This document shows, piece by piece, positions 1 through 8,792 of a stretch of 39,975 bases of DNA. The stretch's first letter is position 1. Each line of letters starts with the position of its first letter. The translations under genes were made by a program, and so were the position numbers. The notes beneath the pieces are model-generated. The model was not told the origin of the DNA. It saw nothing but the letters and a program-made list of their open reading frames with translations, and did not search any database. Source of the stretch: an uncultured Scytonema sp. (GTDB lineage Bacteria > Cyanobacteriota > Cyanobacteriia > Cyanobacteriales > Nostocaceae); the NCBI GenBank assembly GCA_937873135.1, contig CALMVQ010000329.1, positions 1 to 39,975 of the forward strand. The letters run 5' to 3'.

Positions 1-13
1 ATTTAGCACTTAG

Positions 14-478
14 TCAAGGAATTGACATCGAAATTTCCAGGTGCAAGATATGAGTAAACGTTCCATCCGCAAAAATTTCTTTAAAATTTTGATTAAGTAT
101 GGGATGCAGTCTAAAAAATGCTGAACATACGTTTTGCGAACGTAACACGTGCTTGAGTTCATTCATAGCAAAATCTGGAAATTCAGGTGTGCTTACCCCT
201 GCTTCATTTAATAAAATTCCCCCATAACCATAAGGTGATACAACATCAAAAATTTCTGGGATCATTGATTGCTTGGTCAATATTTCATTACAATTACGAA
301 GTAAATAAGGCACAAAAAAATTTTTTTCCCCATCTACCATCAAAAAAGCTTTGGGAATCGTTTTTGTTCTTCTTGCCTCTATATCCAGATACTTAGGTGT
401 ATGATAAACATCATGACACAATTTTTGTAGAGTTTCCAACCATAAATCGTTGTGCAAATCAATTACTTGTATATTCAT
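14..478 (-). pseudogene. FemAB/GNAT-like transferase, N-terminal part with premature stop
   Basis: This 154-codon reading frame is clearly paralogous to the first 150 residues of the 357-residue transferase at 2481-3554. Shared blocks include VFDVVSP (EIFDVVSP here), GILLN, and NVCSAFFRLHPILN. The family (FemAB-like, BioF2-like acetyltransferase) transfers acyl or aminoacyl groups, but the catalytic GNAT half is absent here. After HPILN the similarity decays and the frame meets TGA at position 14. Beyond that stop the same frame reads LSAK up to the window edge, which resembles the segment following the VDL motif in the paralogue. A nonsense mutation in a longer gene is therefore more likely than a short native protein. 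It lies 93 bases downstream of the PhyH gene on the same strand. The rest is outside the window, so gene death cannot be proven. Confidence 0.6.
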
Positions 479-571
479 TGTTATAGTAGTCAGACAATGA
501 GTGTAAAAAATTGTCTATTTTGAGGCAGTTATTAATTCTTAGTTTGAACACGAATAACTAATGAATAGCTT

Positions 572-1462
572 TTAACTTTCTTCCTGCGACCATAACACGG
601 GAAATACCGTTGGATCGCTAAAATCAGGGTTACCGTTAGGTAGTTTCCGGCATAAAAACTCATCAAAGATATGAATCTCTTGTCCTTTCTTGTTCCAGGA
701 AGGCCGATAATGATTGGCTTCGTCCTGTAAATGTACTGCCATTGCCAATCGAAATGACTGGCTGTAGTTGGATAAGCTGCCATGAATCGTCCAACAGTTA
801 TGAAAGCTAACTTGTCCCTTTTTCAGGATCATGGGTATTTTGACGACTTGCCGTCCACATGAGCGGAATTTCTCTTCCATATCCTCCAGATTATGGTTGT
901 TAAAAAACCGTGTATCTTCGATGCCTGACCATTTATGGCTTTTATCCAGTACAACGAGCGGTCCACGTGACTCGTCGCAGTCATGGAAGGGAATCCAGGC
1001 GGTGATTAAGTTGTCTGAACTGCAAGTAGACCAGTAAGCGCGATCAGCATGCCAGCCGATCGCACTCTTGCCATTCTTGTCCTGAGGCGGTTTATAAACA
1101 AGTTGATCGTCTAATAAGCGAATTTGCTTTGTCTTGGCTAAGCGTGCGGCGATCGCTCCAATGATTGGCTGCAATCCCAACTGGCGGAGTTCTCTGTTTT
1201 GCAAAGATACGAATTCGTTATTGCGAACAACATCATATCCATCTTCTGGTTTCCAGTCGCTATACCCACTACTAATAGGAAGTGGTGTGTCTCGCTCTGT
1301 CCTGTAATACCTTTCGCTACCTTGGATTGCCTGATCAATTATTTCGTCAGAGAGTATCTTTTTTGAGATATACCAGCCGTGTTCTTTGTAAAAAGCAACA
1401 TCTTCTTGGCTGGGCAAAAGTGCCAACTGCTCCTGAGAAAGGGGGGAACTCAAAATGTCCAT
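572..1462 (-). CDS. Phytanoyl-CoA dioxygenase (PhyH) family Fe(II)/2-oxoglutarate oxygenase
   Basis: A 296-residue protein with the full facial triad of PhyH-type oxygenases: H138 and D140 in GWHAD, and H227 in TIHGSLS. R238 follows and would bind the 2-oxoglutarate carboxylate. The N-terminal block YKEHGWYISKKILSDE is the standard PhyH opening. The family hydroxylates small lipophilic or natural-product substrates in the cytoplasm using Fe(II), O2 and 2-oxoglutarate; the substrate here is unknown. The gene starts only 7 bases after the methyltransferase stop, so the two are probably co-transcribed and may modify the same glycan or metabolite. A short relic of a second PhyH N-terminus lies at 3574-3621, suggesting past duplication. 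All catalytic residues are intact, so this copy is probably functional. Confidence 0.88.
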   Translation of the reverse strand: MDILSSPLSQEQLALLPSQEDVAFYKEHGWYISKKILSDEIIDQAIQGSERYYRTERDTPLPISSGYSDWKPEDGYDVVRNNEFVSLQNRELRQLGLQPIIGAIAARLAKTKQIRLLDDQLVYKPPQDKNGKSAIGWHADRAYWSTCSSDNLITAWIPFHDCDESRGPLVVLDKSHKWSGIEDTRFFNNHNLEDMEEKFRSCGRQVVKIPMILKKGQVSFHNCWTIHGSLSNYSQSFRLAMAVHLQDEANHYRPSWNKKGQEIHIFDEFLCRKLPNGNPDFSDPTVFPVLWSQEES

Positions 1463-1469
1463 ATATTCT

Positions 1470-2228
1470 TTATTTCTTACAAATAAAGTACAACATTCCT
1501 TTGATTGGTTCTTGCCTTAATGTTTCCAACGATAAATGCATTTTTTCTTGACTAAGCTGCCCATCAGAACTAATACCGACTATGTCAAAATTTGCTGCTT
1601 TCAAACTTTGGTATGCTTCCTCAAGCTTGTACCAATACATATAAGGTTGTTGATCGACCAGCGAATTTAAATTCAATTTGCCACCTAGTTTTAGTCTAGG
1701 AACATATTGAAGTGACCATTGGGAATTACCAATCTTTCTCAAAGTTTGTAGATATATTAAGTATGGTAGATAAAGAGGCTTTCTAGACCTATGCTCAAAA
1801 TTTAAAAAGGAAAATATTGCAGTACCCCCTTTTCTTAAAATGCGATAAGCTTCCTTAAGAGCCGTCAATCGTCCTAAGTCATCTTCAATACAACAAATAA
1901 TTTGTTGAAGATAGATTATTTGGTCAAAAAAACCATCATCGTAGTTTAATGCCGTTGCATCACCTACAGTAAAAGAAATGCTATTTGTAGTATCTCTCTG
2001 TTTAGCTTGTTCAATAAATTCGGGTACGTAATCAAAGCCGTAAAGGGATGTAAACCCGATTTTTTGCATTTCTAATACAATTCTGCCTCCTGCTGTCCCT
2101 GCCTCAACCGTTTTGCCCTTTTTATCTAAATATGTTTCTAAAATAAATTTTTCTTGTTGAGACAAATTTTGGCTATATGCCCAATAATCGAAATCTACAG
2201 TACTATACGCTTCCTTATTGTTAGGCAT
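1470..2228 (-). CDS. Class I SAM-dependent methyltransferase
   Basis: A 252-residue Rossmann-fold methyltransferase. Motif I, VEAGTAGGR, lies at about residues 41-49. An acidic residue follows in YGFDYVPEF, then VGDATALNY (motif II region) and LRKGGTAIFSF (motif III). The C-terminal third (YMYWYKLEEAYQSLKAANFDIVG) is typical of methyltransferases acting on small molecules or sugars. The start ATG is preceded by a GGAGG-like site (taggaggttatactg). It is the middle gene of a minus-strand run between the Rieske/metallo-hydrolase relic and the PhyH gene. A role in decorating a polysaccharide or secondary metabolite is inferred from context only. The acceptor cannot be named. Confidence 0.85.
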   Translation of the reverse strand: MPNNKEAYSTVDFDYWAYSQNLSQQEKFILETYLDKKGKTVEAGTAGGRIVLEMQKIGFTSLYGFDYVPEFIEQAKQRDTTNSISFTVGDATALNYDDGFFDQIIYLQQIICCIEDDLGRLTALKEAYRILRKGGTAIFSFLNFEHRSRKPLYLPYLIYLQTLRKIGNSQWSLQYVPRLKLGGKLNLNSLVDQQPYMYWYKLEEAYQSLKAANFDIVGISSDGQLSQEKMHLSLETLRQEPIKGMLYFICKK

Positions 2229-2288
2229 CAGTATAACCTCCTAAATTTTTTAGCAGTAACTTTGAAATCTTCAAGATTTGTTAGTGAA

Positions 2289-2453
2289 CTATACACGATG
2301 GCTTTCGAAAGACTTGCATTTTCCGTTGAGGCATTTTCCAGTCTCAAGCTCGAACTCATAGTGATGACCAAGACACCGCAAAATTCCTCCTGGTAACACC
2401 TCTCCCACCTCATGCAAGTCAAGACCTGCGTGACCGAGGAAAGTAACGTTCAT
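2289..2453 (-). pseudogene. Relic of an MBL-fold hydrolase with a C-terminal Rieske domain (internal deletion)
   Basis: A 54-codon frame that appears to join the two ends of one gene. It opens MNVTFLGHAGL, the usual first residues of metallo-beta-lactamase-fold hydrolases of the UlaG/CMAH-like type. It then jumps to GGILRCLGHHYEFELETGK followed by CLNGK, which matches the second half of a Rieske 2Fe-2S domain (the C-x2-H ligand pair and the strand after it). The metal-binding HxHxDH motif and the first Rieske C-x-H pair are missing. The simplest reading is an internal deletion of most of the gene. It lies between the FemAB-like gene and the methyltransferase on the same strand. Recognition rests on short motifs, so certainty is moderate. 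Confidence 0.6.
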
Positions 2454-2480
2454 AGATGTTTTATCTGGTACTTGATAGAT

Positions 2481-3554
2481 TCAATTGAGAGAACGATAGG
2501 CTGGGAAAAAATTTGACTGAAGTAGCGCTTCCGGCTGAGTTTTTAAAGTTTTTGCCCGTAATTCTACTAAAGAATGATATTTTTCTGCGTCTATAATTAG
2601 GCGCTGGGTCAAGTAGGGATGCCTTTGCTTAGAAAAGCCTGCTTTGAAATTGTACAGACTATCTTTGGCTGCGCCAACGCCACCGCCCAAATGCAAAACT
2701 TTATCACCACGTTCTTTAGCCCAAACTCGAACGTAATCAAACATTAACTTGCTGGGTGTTTGTTTCAAAAATTCGTTTTTTGTTCCTCCAAGGTGGTATT
2801 GAACAATTTCACAGCATTCAGTAAATATCCCAGCACAAGCAACTTGATTATTTAACTCTACAATCCCCAAGTGAATTTTTTCATTCAGATTTGCTAACTC
2901 TATGAAATATTCACGATCAAAGTAAAAAGATTGTTTCGCTTCTACGCGATCCATTGTTTGATTATATATCAAAAGAAATTCATCTATGTACTCCTTAAAT
3001 GGCACAATTTTTGCTGTAAATCCAGCGCGTTTACAGCGATTGATATGAGTGCGATGTTCCGGTCGAGTTTGATGCCACATTTCTGTCTCAGAAAGCATTA
3101 AATCGACAGATACAGTTTCCCCGCTAACTTGGTAGAATTGAGAAGATATAATTTCATGAAAATCATGATTAAGTATTGGATGCAGCCTGAAGAATGCTGA
3201 ACAGACGTTTCTGGCTTGCAAGACACTTATTAGCTGCTCTATCGCTAACTTTAAGAACTCTGGTGTATGCGCTGCTGCGTCATTCAATAATATTCCAGCA
3301 TAACCATTAGGAGACACCACGTCAAAAACTTCTTTAAATGTTATACCTTCATCTAACAAGTTATCGCATGAGCGTAATAAGTAAGGTAAAAAAAAGATTT
3401 TTTCCTCCTCAAATATCAAAATAGCTTCCGCAATTGTGTTGGTTCTTTTTGCCTCTAAATATAAATACTCAGGTAAATGATAAATATCATGGCGTAACTC
3501 ATGCAGGCTTTGCACCCACAAACTATCTGATAAACTAATTACCTGACTAGTCAT
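2481..3554 (-). CDS. FemAB/GNAT-like N-acyltransferase
   Basis: A 357-residue protein of the FemAB-like (BioF2-like, peptidoglycan-bridge type) transferase family. The N-terminal half (residues 1-150) is shared with the truncated paralogue at 14-478. The C-terminal half carries the GNAT-like core: HRTHINRCKRAGF, a long helix with YNQTMDRVEA, strands LGIVELNNQVACAGIF and IVQYHLGGTKNEF, then KLMFDYVRVWAKERG and LHLGGGVGAAKDSLYNFKAGF. Family members transfer aminoacyl or acyl groups onto cell-wall or exopolysaccharide precursors in the cytoplasm. In an exopolysaccharide locus, modification of an amino-sugar or lipid-linked repeat unit is likely. The start ATG follows a GGAG box (tctggagaatgct). 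It is complete and in good frame. Confidence 0.8.
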   Translation of the reverse strand: MTSQVISLSDSLWVQSLHELRHDIYHLPEYLYLEAKRTNTIAEAILIFEEEKIFFLPYLLRSCDNLLDEGITFKEVFDVVSPNGYAGILLNDAAAHTPEFLKLAIEQLISVLQARNVCSAFFRLHPILNHDFHEIISSQFYQVSGETVSVDLMLSETEMWHQTRPEHRTHINRCKRAGFTAKIVPFKEYIDEFLLIYNQTMDRVEAKQSFYFDREYFIELANLNEKIHLGIVELNNQVACAGIFTECCEIVQYHLGGTKNEFLKQTPSKLMFDYVRVWAKERGDKVLHLGGGVGAAKDSLYNFKAGFSKQRHPYLTQRLIIDAEKYHSLVELRAKTLKTQPEALLQSNFFPAYRSLN

Positions 3555-3573
3555 AGCATTCTCCAGAATTTAC

Positions 3574-3621
3574 TAATATTTCGTCGGAGAGAATCTTTTC
3601 TAAAACATATTTTACAGCTTT
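3574..3621 (-). pseudogene. Possible relic of a second PhyH gene N-terminus
   Basis: Immediately upstream of the FemAB-like start, one minus-strand frame reads KAVKYVLEKILSDEIL. This resembles WYISKKILSDEIID near the N-terminus of the PhyH protein at 572-1462, and the DNA is also similar around the ILSDE codons. Stops close the frame on both sides. With the PhyH gene upstream of the other FemAB copy (572-1462 then 14-478), this suggests that a PhyH-FemAB cassette was duplicated and that one PhyH was almost entirely deleted. The match is only about 16 codons, so chance resemblance is possible. Confidence 0.4.
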
Positions 3622-3644
3622 TTAATCCTCGAAATATAAAATTA

Positions 3645-4520
3645 TTAGGTCCTATTGTTTGTTTGATACAAAAGAGCGATTTGGGGACTAATGTGTTCTA
3701 ATATCTGAGTCCGCACGTTTTGTTCAATGCTTTCTTGATCAGTCAATTCACTCCTGTTTATTTGTTCATATAGCAAAGTGGCTAGTTCTTGGAGGCAAGC
3801 TTGTAGACGCTTTTGTTTTTCAACGGTCATGCTGGCGTAAGGCTTCAGTATTCCTCTACCTTCTCCATTGAGATGCTCCTTAAGTTGACCTTTGAATTCT
3901 TCCGATGTAGCGTAACCTTCTTGGTTGATTCCCTCTTGTTGTAAGACTTTGAACACTGTTAGGAAAAGAATTTTCAAGTCCAGCCATAAACTCCAGTTAT
4001 CGACATACCAGACATCTAGTCTAAATTTTTCTTCCCAATATAGAGAATTGCGACCTTTAACCTGAGTTAAACCTGTGATACCTGGTATCACATCATGGCG
4101 ACGTGCTTGTTCAGGGGTATAACGGTCAAGATATCTGACCAACAAGGGACGGGGACCAACGAAACTCATGTCACCTTTGAGGACATTCCAAAGTTGAGGG
4201 AGTTCGTCAAGACTACTTTTGCGAAGGAATTGACCGAAGGAAGTCAGGCGTTTTTCGTCGCTGAGAAAATTGCCTTCGGCATCCCGTTCATTAGTCATGG
4301 TGCGGAACTTGTAAAATGTGAAGAGCCGAGCATTTTTTCCGGGGCGAGTTTGGGTAAATAGAATTGGGTTACCCATGTGGAAATAAATGGCGATCGCAAC
4401 TATCAGCATCAGTGGCGAAAGAATCAATAGGGCGCTCGCTGCGATGAGTCTATCTAATACTAACTTGATTAATCTGCTGTACTTTGTAGAACGAACTTTC
4501 GTGAAATATTGAGAAATCAT
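3645..4520 (-). CDS. Initiating sugar-phosphate transferase (bacterial sugar transferase family)
   Basis: A polyprenyl-phosphate sugar-1-phosphate transferase of the WcaJ/PglC superfamily, which starts lipid-linked repeat-unit assembly at the cytoplasmic membrane. It has the membrane helix LVLDRLIAASALLILSPLML, then FYKFRTM, the signature LRKSSLDELPQLWNVLKGDM, SFVGPRPLL, and the closing IPGITGLTQVKGRN block. The first possible start (TTG, 4544) lacks a good ribosome site. The ATG at 4520 has AAGGAAGA about 5 bases upstream and is preferred, giving 291 residues. The enzyme core is followed by an unusual helical tail of about 75 residues (RGILKPYASM to LEHISPQIALLYQTNNRT) of unknown role. It sits between the GT4 glycosyltransferase and the FemAB-like gene. 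Confidence 0.88.
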   Translation of the reverse strand: MISQYFTKVRSTKYSRLIKLVLDRLIAASALLILSPLMLIVAIAIYFHMGNPILFTQTRPGKNARLFTFYKFRTMTNERDAEGNFLSDEKRLTSFGQFLRKSSLDELPQLWNVLKGDMSFVGPRPLLVRYLDRYTPEQARRHDVIPGITGLTQVKGRNSLYWEEKFRLDVWYVDNWSLWLDLKILFLTVFKVLQQEGINQEGYATSEEFKGQLKEHLNGEGRGILKPYASMTVEKQKRLQACLQELATLLYEQINRSELTDQESIEQNVRTQILEHISPQIALLYQTNNRT

Positions 4521-4629
4521 AGATTCTTCCTTGATTATGAGCAATCATAAAAATTGCGTTGACGATTTGATAGATGCAATGCCTGTGATATGGATCTATC
4601 CATACCTGCAACAATCCCAAGAGAAAAGG

Positions 4630-5823
4630 TCAACTATTACTTGAATAGAATTGGTCATTTGATGGTAACGAAATTCCCAATTCTTTATAGAAGACTGTAA
4701 GTCTTTGAAAGACTAATTCTTCGTTGTATTCAGCTTGAACTCGCTCACGACCTGCTTTTCCATAAGCTTGCCGCAATTCAGGGTGAGACAACAGTGTTCT
4801 CAAAGCCTCAGCTAACTTGTCACTATTTTTAGGTGGCACAATTAAACCAGTTTTTCCATGCACTACTGCTTCTCGACAGCCTCTAATATCTGTGGCAACA
4901 ATTGGTAAGCTCATTGACATGGCTTCCAGGATAGATCGCGGTAATCCTTCATGAGTAAAGGTAGGTAGGGTAAAGATGTCTAAAAGATCTAAAAGCTCTG
5001 GTATGTCATGACGCTCGCCTGTAAGAGTAACGTGTTCCTTAATTCCAAGAGTGTGAATTCTTTCAATAAGTTCTGTCTGGAAAGGTTCCGGATCAGTGTT
5101 CAATTGAGCGCCAATCACTAGAACATGCAAATTAGGAAACTCTGGCAGTAGCTTGGCGGTGGCTTCAATTAGGTATGCACTCCCTTTTTTACGGGTTAAA
5201 CGCCCAATTGTGCCAATTATCAAGTTAGCAGTTTCAGGAATGCCTAAGGATTTGCGTAATTTCTGTTGAGCAGTGGAATCAAGGCGATCGCCCTTAAAAC
5301 GGTCAATATCTATACCGTTGCCGAGATATCGTAGTTTTTCCGGCGGACAAAGACTTAATTTTTTAGCTGTGGCGATATCTTCATGATTCTGACTAAGAAT
5401 CAAATCAGTTATTAAAGCAGTGAGTTTTTCAACAGTAAAGTAGAAACGATATTGACTAGGAGATGATAAATCGTGAAACGGAAAACCGTGAGAAGTGTAA
5501 ACGATACGTTTGACACCAGCGAGTTTGGCAGCAATGCGCCCTAAGACAGCAGCAATTGGTGTATGGACATGAACTAGGTCATATTGATTCTCTCGGATAA
5601 TTTTTGCCATCTGATAAATGCTTTTTAAATTAGAATTTACAGAAATCTTCCGATCCATCAGAACTGGGTGTACTTGGAATCCATTTTGTTGTAGCTCTTT
5701 TAATTCTGGTCCCGGAGAACAAACTATTCCTACTGTTAATTTGCGGGACAAGAAGTATTTAAGCTGAGGTTGTAAAAGGATTGTGGCAGTAGGTGCAATT
5801 GCACAAATATGTAAGATTTTCAT
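4630..5823 (-). CDS. Glycosyltransferase family 4
   Basis: A 397-residue GT-B fold glycosyltransferase. The N-terminal domain contains DLVHVHTPIAAVLGRIAAKL and VYTSHGFPFHD. The C-terminal nucleotide-sugar domain has GTIGRLTRKKGSAYLIEA and the retaining-enzyme EX7E motif as EGLPRSILE (E292, E300). It probably adds a sugar from a nucleotide-sugar donor to the lipid-linked sugar made by the neighbouring sugar-phosphate transferase. Acceptor and linkage cannot be read from sequence. It lies 22 bases after the epimerase fragment and about 109 bases before the sugar transferase, all on one strand, consistent with one exopolysaccharide operon. Length and motifs are normal. Confidence 0.9.
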   Translation of the reverse strand: MKILHICAIAPTATILLQPQLKYFLSRKLTVGIVCSPGPELKELQQNGFQVHPVLMDRKISVNSNLKSIYQMAKIIRENQYDLVHVHTPIAAVLGRIAAKLAGVKRIVYTSHGFPFHDLSSPSQYRFYFTVEKLTALITDLILSQNHEDIATAKKLSLCPPEKLRYLGNGIDIDRFKGDRLDSTAQQKLRKSLGIPETANLIIGTIGRLTRKKGSAYLIEATAKLLPEFPNLHVLVIGAQLNTDPEPFQTELIERIHTLGIKEHVTLTGERHDIPELLDLLDIFTLPTFTHEGLPRSILEAMSMSLPIVATDIRGCREAVVHGKTGLIVPPKNSDKLAEALRTLLSHPELRQAYGKAGRERVQAEYNEELVFQRLTVFYKELGISLPSNDQFYSSNS

Positions 5824-5845
5824 TATTAATTATGAAAGTGTGTAA

Positions 5846-6733
5846 TTATATATACAATGATTTAAGCCAGTACCACTCCTGATTTAAACCCTCCTTAAGG
5901 GAAACCAGCGGCTGATAATCTAGAATCGAACGCGCCTTGGATACATCAGCAGCAGTGTGACAGGCGTCTCCAATCGCCTTTTCTATGTGATTTCTTTTTA
6001 TGGAATGCCCGACAATTTCTGCCATCGTGTCCAAGACTTGTGTTAAAAGCACTCTGCTACCACCACCAATGTTGAAAATTTCGCCCACGGCTTTGGGTAC
6101 GGTAGCGGCAGCTAAATTTGCTGCTACAACATCGCTGACAAATGTAAAATCTCGTGTTTGCTTGCCATCGCCGTAAATCGGAATTGCCTCGTCCTGCAAA
6201 AACGCTTTGAAAAACTTATGAAATGCCATATCCGGGCGTTGTCTGGGGCCATAAACTGTGAAATAGCGCAAAGCGACAAAAGGCACGCCAAAGTTTTTGT
6301 GATACAGACCACACAACTGCTCAGCTGCGAGTTTGGTAATCCCGTAAGGCGAAATCGGCTTGGGATTTATTTCCTCGTGGGTGGGCAAAGTTTCCGCATC
6401 ACCATACACACTAGACGTAGAGGCAAAGACTAACCGTTGAAGGTGTTTAGCGTCCTTTGCTGCTTCCAGCAACACTTGCGTGGCATTAATATTGCGTTCG
6501 GTGTAAGCGCGGAAACTTTGACCCCAACTCGCGCGCACCCCTGCTTGTGCTGCTTGATGGTAAACAAAGTCAACATCTGTTAAGAGTGTGTGCCAGTCTA
6601 AAAACTGAAGATCTCCCTCAATTAATTGAAAGCCTGGATGATTTTGCAAGTGTGCAATATTCTTGTACTTTAATGCTGGATTATAGTAATCATTAAATTC
6701 ATCTATGCCGATGACTTCTGAACCTTGTTTCAA
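5846..6733 (-). pseudogene. NAD-dependent sugar epimerase lacking its N-terminal NAD-binding loop
   Basis: From KQGSEVIGIDEFNDYYNPAL onward this is a typical UDP-glucuronate 4-epimerase-like SDR: YHQAAQAGVRASWG, STSSVYG, catalytic YGITKLAAE (YxxxK), RYFTVYGPRQRPDMA, and GDGKQTRDFTFVSDV. The roughly 20 residues that normally precede KQG, with the GxxGxxG dinucleotide loop, are absent. The only start is a TTG overlapping the TGA of the truncated capD, and an in-frame TGA lies just upstream, so no longer product or in-frame fusion is possible. Without the glycine-rich loop the protein should not bind NAD. The likely cause is a deletion that removed the capD tail and the epimerase head together. 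The remaining frame is fully open, so the event may be recent. Confidence 0.8.
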
Positions 6734-8472
6734 TCTTCAAATAACTTTTCCCCTGGTCGCAACCCTGTAAACACAATGTCAATGTCTTTGTTGACTTCAT
6801 ATCCCGAAAGGTGAATGAGTTGCTTTGCCAAGTCAACAATTTTGACCGGTTCGCCCATATTTAGCATTAACACTTCACCACTGCGACCAAGTAGCGCAGC
6901 TTGCAAAACAAGTTGAACAGCCTCTGGAATGGTCATGAAATAACGACAGATATCAGGATGAGTAACTGTGACTGGTCCGCCTGCCGCAATTTGTTTTTGG
7001 AAGGTGGGAACAACGCTACCCCTACTGCCCAAAACGTTGCCAAAACGTACGGCAACATAAGGCAAGCCGCTTTGTTTCGCGGCTTGTAGCACCAACATTT
7101 CGGCGGTTCTCTTACTAGCGCCCATAACGTTGGTAGGATTAACAGCCTTGTCTGTCGAAATCATCACGAAATTTTTCACATCGTATTGCAGCGCTAGTTC
7201 TAGCAAATTTTTTGTCCCAAGCACATTGTTGGTGATTGCTTCTGGAGGATTTAATTCCATTAGGGGGACGTGCTTATGAGCTGCTGCATGAAATATCACC
7301 TCAGGGTAGAATCGCTCAAAAGCGTGTTTGAGTCTATCCTGAAAGCGAATATCGCAAATGAAGGTGAAAAGACGAGGAGTATGTCCTTGTGCTTTGCCAT
7401 CGTTTTTGAGTATTTGGACAAGTTGTTCTAGTTCTTGTTGAATATTGAACACAGAATTTTCACCGTGTCCTATCAGTATCATTTCAGCAGGGCGAGCTTT
7501 GCAAATTTGACGGCAAAGTTCGCTCCCAATTGACCCGCCTGCGCCTGTGATTAGTACTTTCTTGCCTTCAAGAAAATGGGCAACTCGCTCAAGATCGGTC
7601 TGTACAGGTTCACGTCTTAGTAAATCCTCAATCCGTATATCCCGAATACTATCTACACGCACACGACCGTTAAGGATTTCATGTATTCCTGGTAAGGTGC
7701 AGGGTTGAGTTCCAGTTGCTTTGCAAATATCAACAATTTCTCGAATCACGTGCCCAGCAACCGTAGGCATTGCTATGATGACTTTACGAATTTGCAGAGA
7801 TTTTACCGCTTCCGGAATTTGGTAGCGATCGCCTAATACAGGAATCCCGTATATGCGTGCATTTAATTTTCGGGGGTTATCGTCAATGAAGGCTACAGGG
7901 TAAAAACCCAACTGGGGATTTCTTTGCATTTCTTGCACCAGAGAAACCCCTGCACTTCCAGCACCTACTATAAGTACGCACTCTGGTGGATTAAATACCA
8001 CTCGTCTAGTGCTGAGTCTTTCCACCACTCGAACACTAAAACGCAGCGCCCCTATAAAAATACACGAAAGTAACCCGTCAATAAATGGTAGTGATTGCGG
8101 CAGTTTATCAAGAGTAAAATATGGTATGTAATGAAAACCATAAAATAGCAGAGTTTGGAGGAATACTGCAGCCGCCATTAGTATAGCTATATATATGAGT
8201 TCCTCAATACTCGCATAGCGCCAGTAACGTCTATAAAAACCAAATCGCCTAAATACACTAAGTTTTACTATTAAAAACAGTATTGTTGCTCTCGCTAGCT
8301 CAGGTAAATATGTGGCAATTGCAAGGTTGCCATCAAAGCGCAAAAGCAAAGATAAGAATGGTATGGTCGTGAAAACCAAAATATCACCCATAAATAGATG
8401 GCGATTTCTCAGTCTTAGAAATTTGCTGAGTAAAGAGTTGGTCAATTTTGGCACGATCTTGTGAAAAGCCAT
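6730..8472 (-). CDS. CapD/FlaA1-type nucleotide-sugar 4,6-dehydratase, C-terminally truncated
   Basis: A 580-residue membrane-bound polysaccharide biosynthesis protein. Hydrophobic helices at about 30-48, 62-74, 91-112 and 128-146 precede two Rossmann domains: VLIVGAGSAG near 166-175 and VLITGAGGSIGSE near 306-318. The catalytic SDR region is STDKAVNPTNVMGASKR, with Met in place of Tyr as usual for the 4,6-dehydratase group. The enzyme makes 4-keto-6-deoxy sugars from UDP-GlcNAc-type donors. The protein ends abruptly at GLRPGEKLFED, whereas relatives continue for several tens of residues after GEKLFEE. Its TGA overlaps the first codon of the truncated epimerase. The start ATG has AAAGG about 8 bases upstream. 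Activity is uncertain because of the missing tail. Confidence 0.85.
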   Translation of the reverse strand: MAFHKIVPKLTNSLLSKFLRLRNRHLFMGDILVFTTIPFLSLLLRFDGNLAIATYLPELARATILFLIVKLSVFRRFGFYRRYWRYASIEELIYIAILMAAAVFLQTLLFYGFHYIPYFTLDKLPQSLPFIDGLLSCIFIGALRFSVRVVERLSTRRVVFNPPECVLIVGAGSAGVSLVQEMQRNPQLGFYPVAFIDDNPRKLNARIYGIPVLGDRYQIPEAVKSLQIRKVIIAMPTVAGHVIREIVDICKATGTQPCTLPGIHEILNGRVRVDSIRDIRIEDLLRREPVQTDLERVAHFLEGKKVLITGAGGSIGSELCRQICKARPAEMILIGHGENSVFNIQQELEQLVQILKNDGKAQGHTPRLFTFICDIRFQDRLKHAFERFYPEVIFHAAAHKHVPLMELNPPEAITNNVLGTKNLLELALQYDVKNFVMISTDKAVNPTNVMGASKRTAEMLVLQAAKQSGLPYVAVRFGNVLGSRGSVVPTFQKQIAAGGPVTVTHPDICRYFMTIPEAVQLVLQAALLGRSGEVLMLNMGEPVKIVDLAKQLIHLSGYEVNKDIDIVFTGLRPGEKLFED

Positions 8473-8792
8473 GAATAAACCTTTTTAAAAAAATTCTCAA
8501 TCTGAAAATTAGAGTAGCTCTGGGGTTAAGTAAGGAGCATCAGCCATGTGAATCTTGGAAAATTCCTTATTTGCAAAAGTCCCTTGACACAAGGATGGTA
8601 AATTTTTCTCTGACGAGGGGAACAAAAAAGTGTTATACCAATTCAGTTTGTTTACCATACATCTCAAACTGCCCCTTAATTAAGATGAACAAGGGGAAAT
8701 TGATGCAACGTATGTTTAGTTAACCCAAAAGACATCTCCCACATACCAATACTGCTCAGTTAAGCTGATTAGTCAACCGATAAAATTTGCAC

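Noticed and set aside
2228-2422. 64-codon minus-strand frame overlapping the MBL/Rieske relic
   Set aside because: It runs in a different frame from the recognisable MNVTFLGHAG...CLGHHYEF relic, has no family resemblance, and its end merely provides the leader of the methyltransferase.
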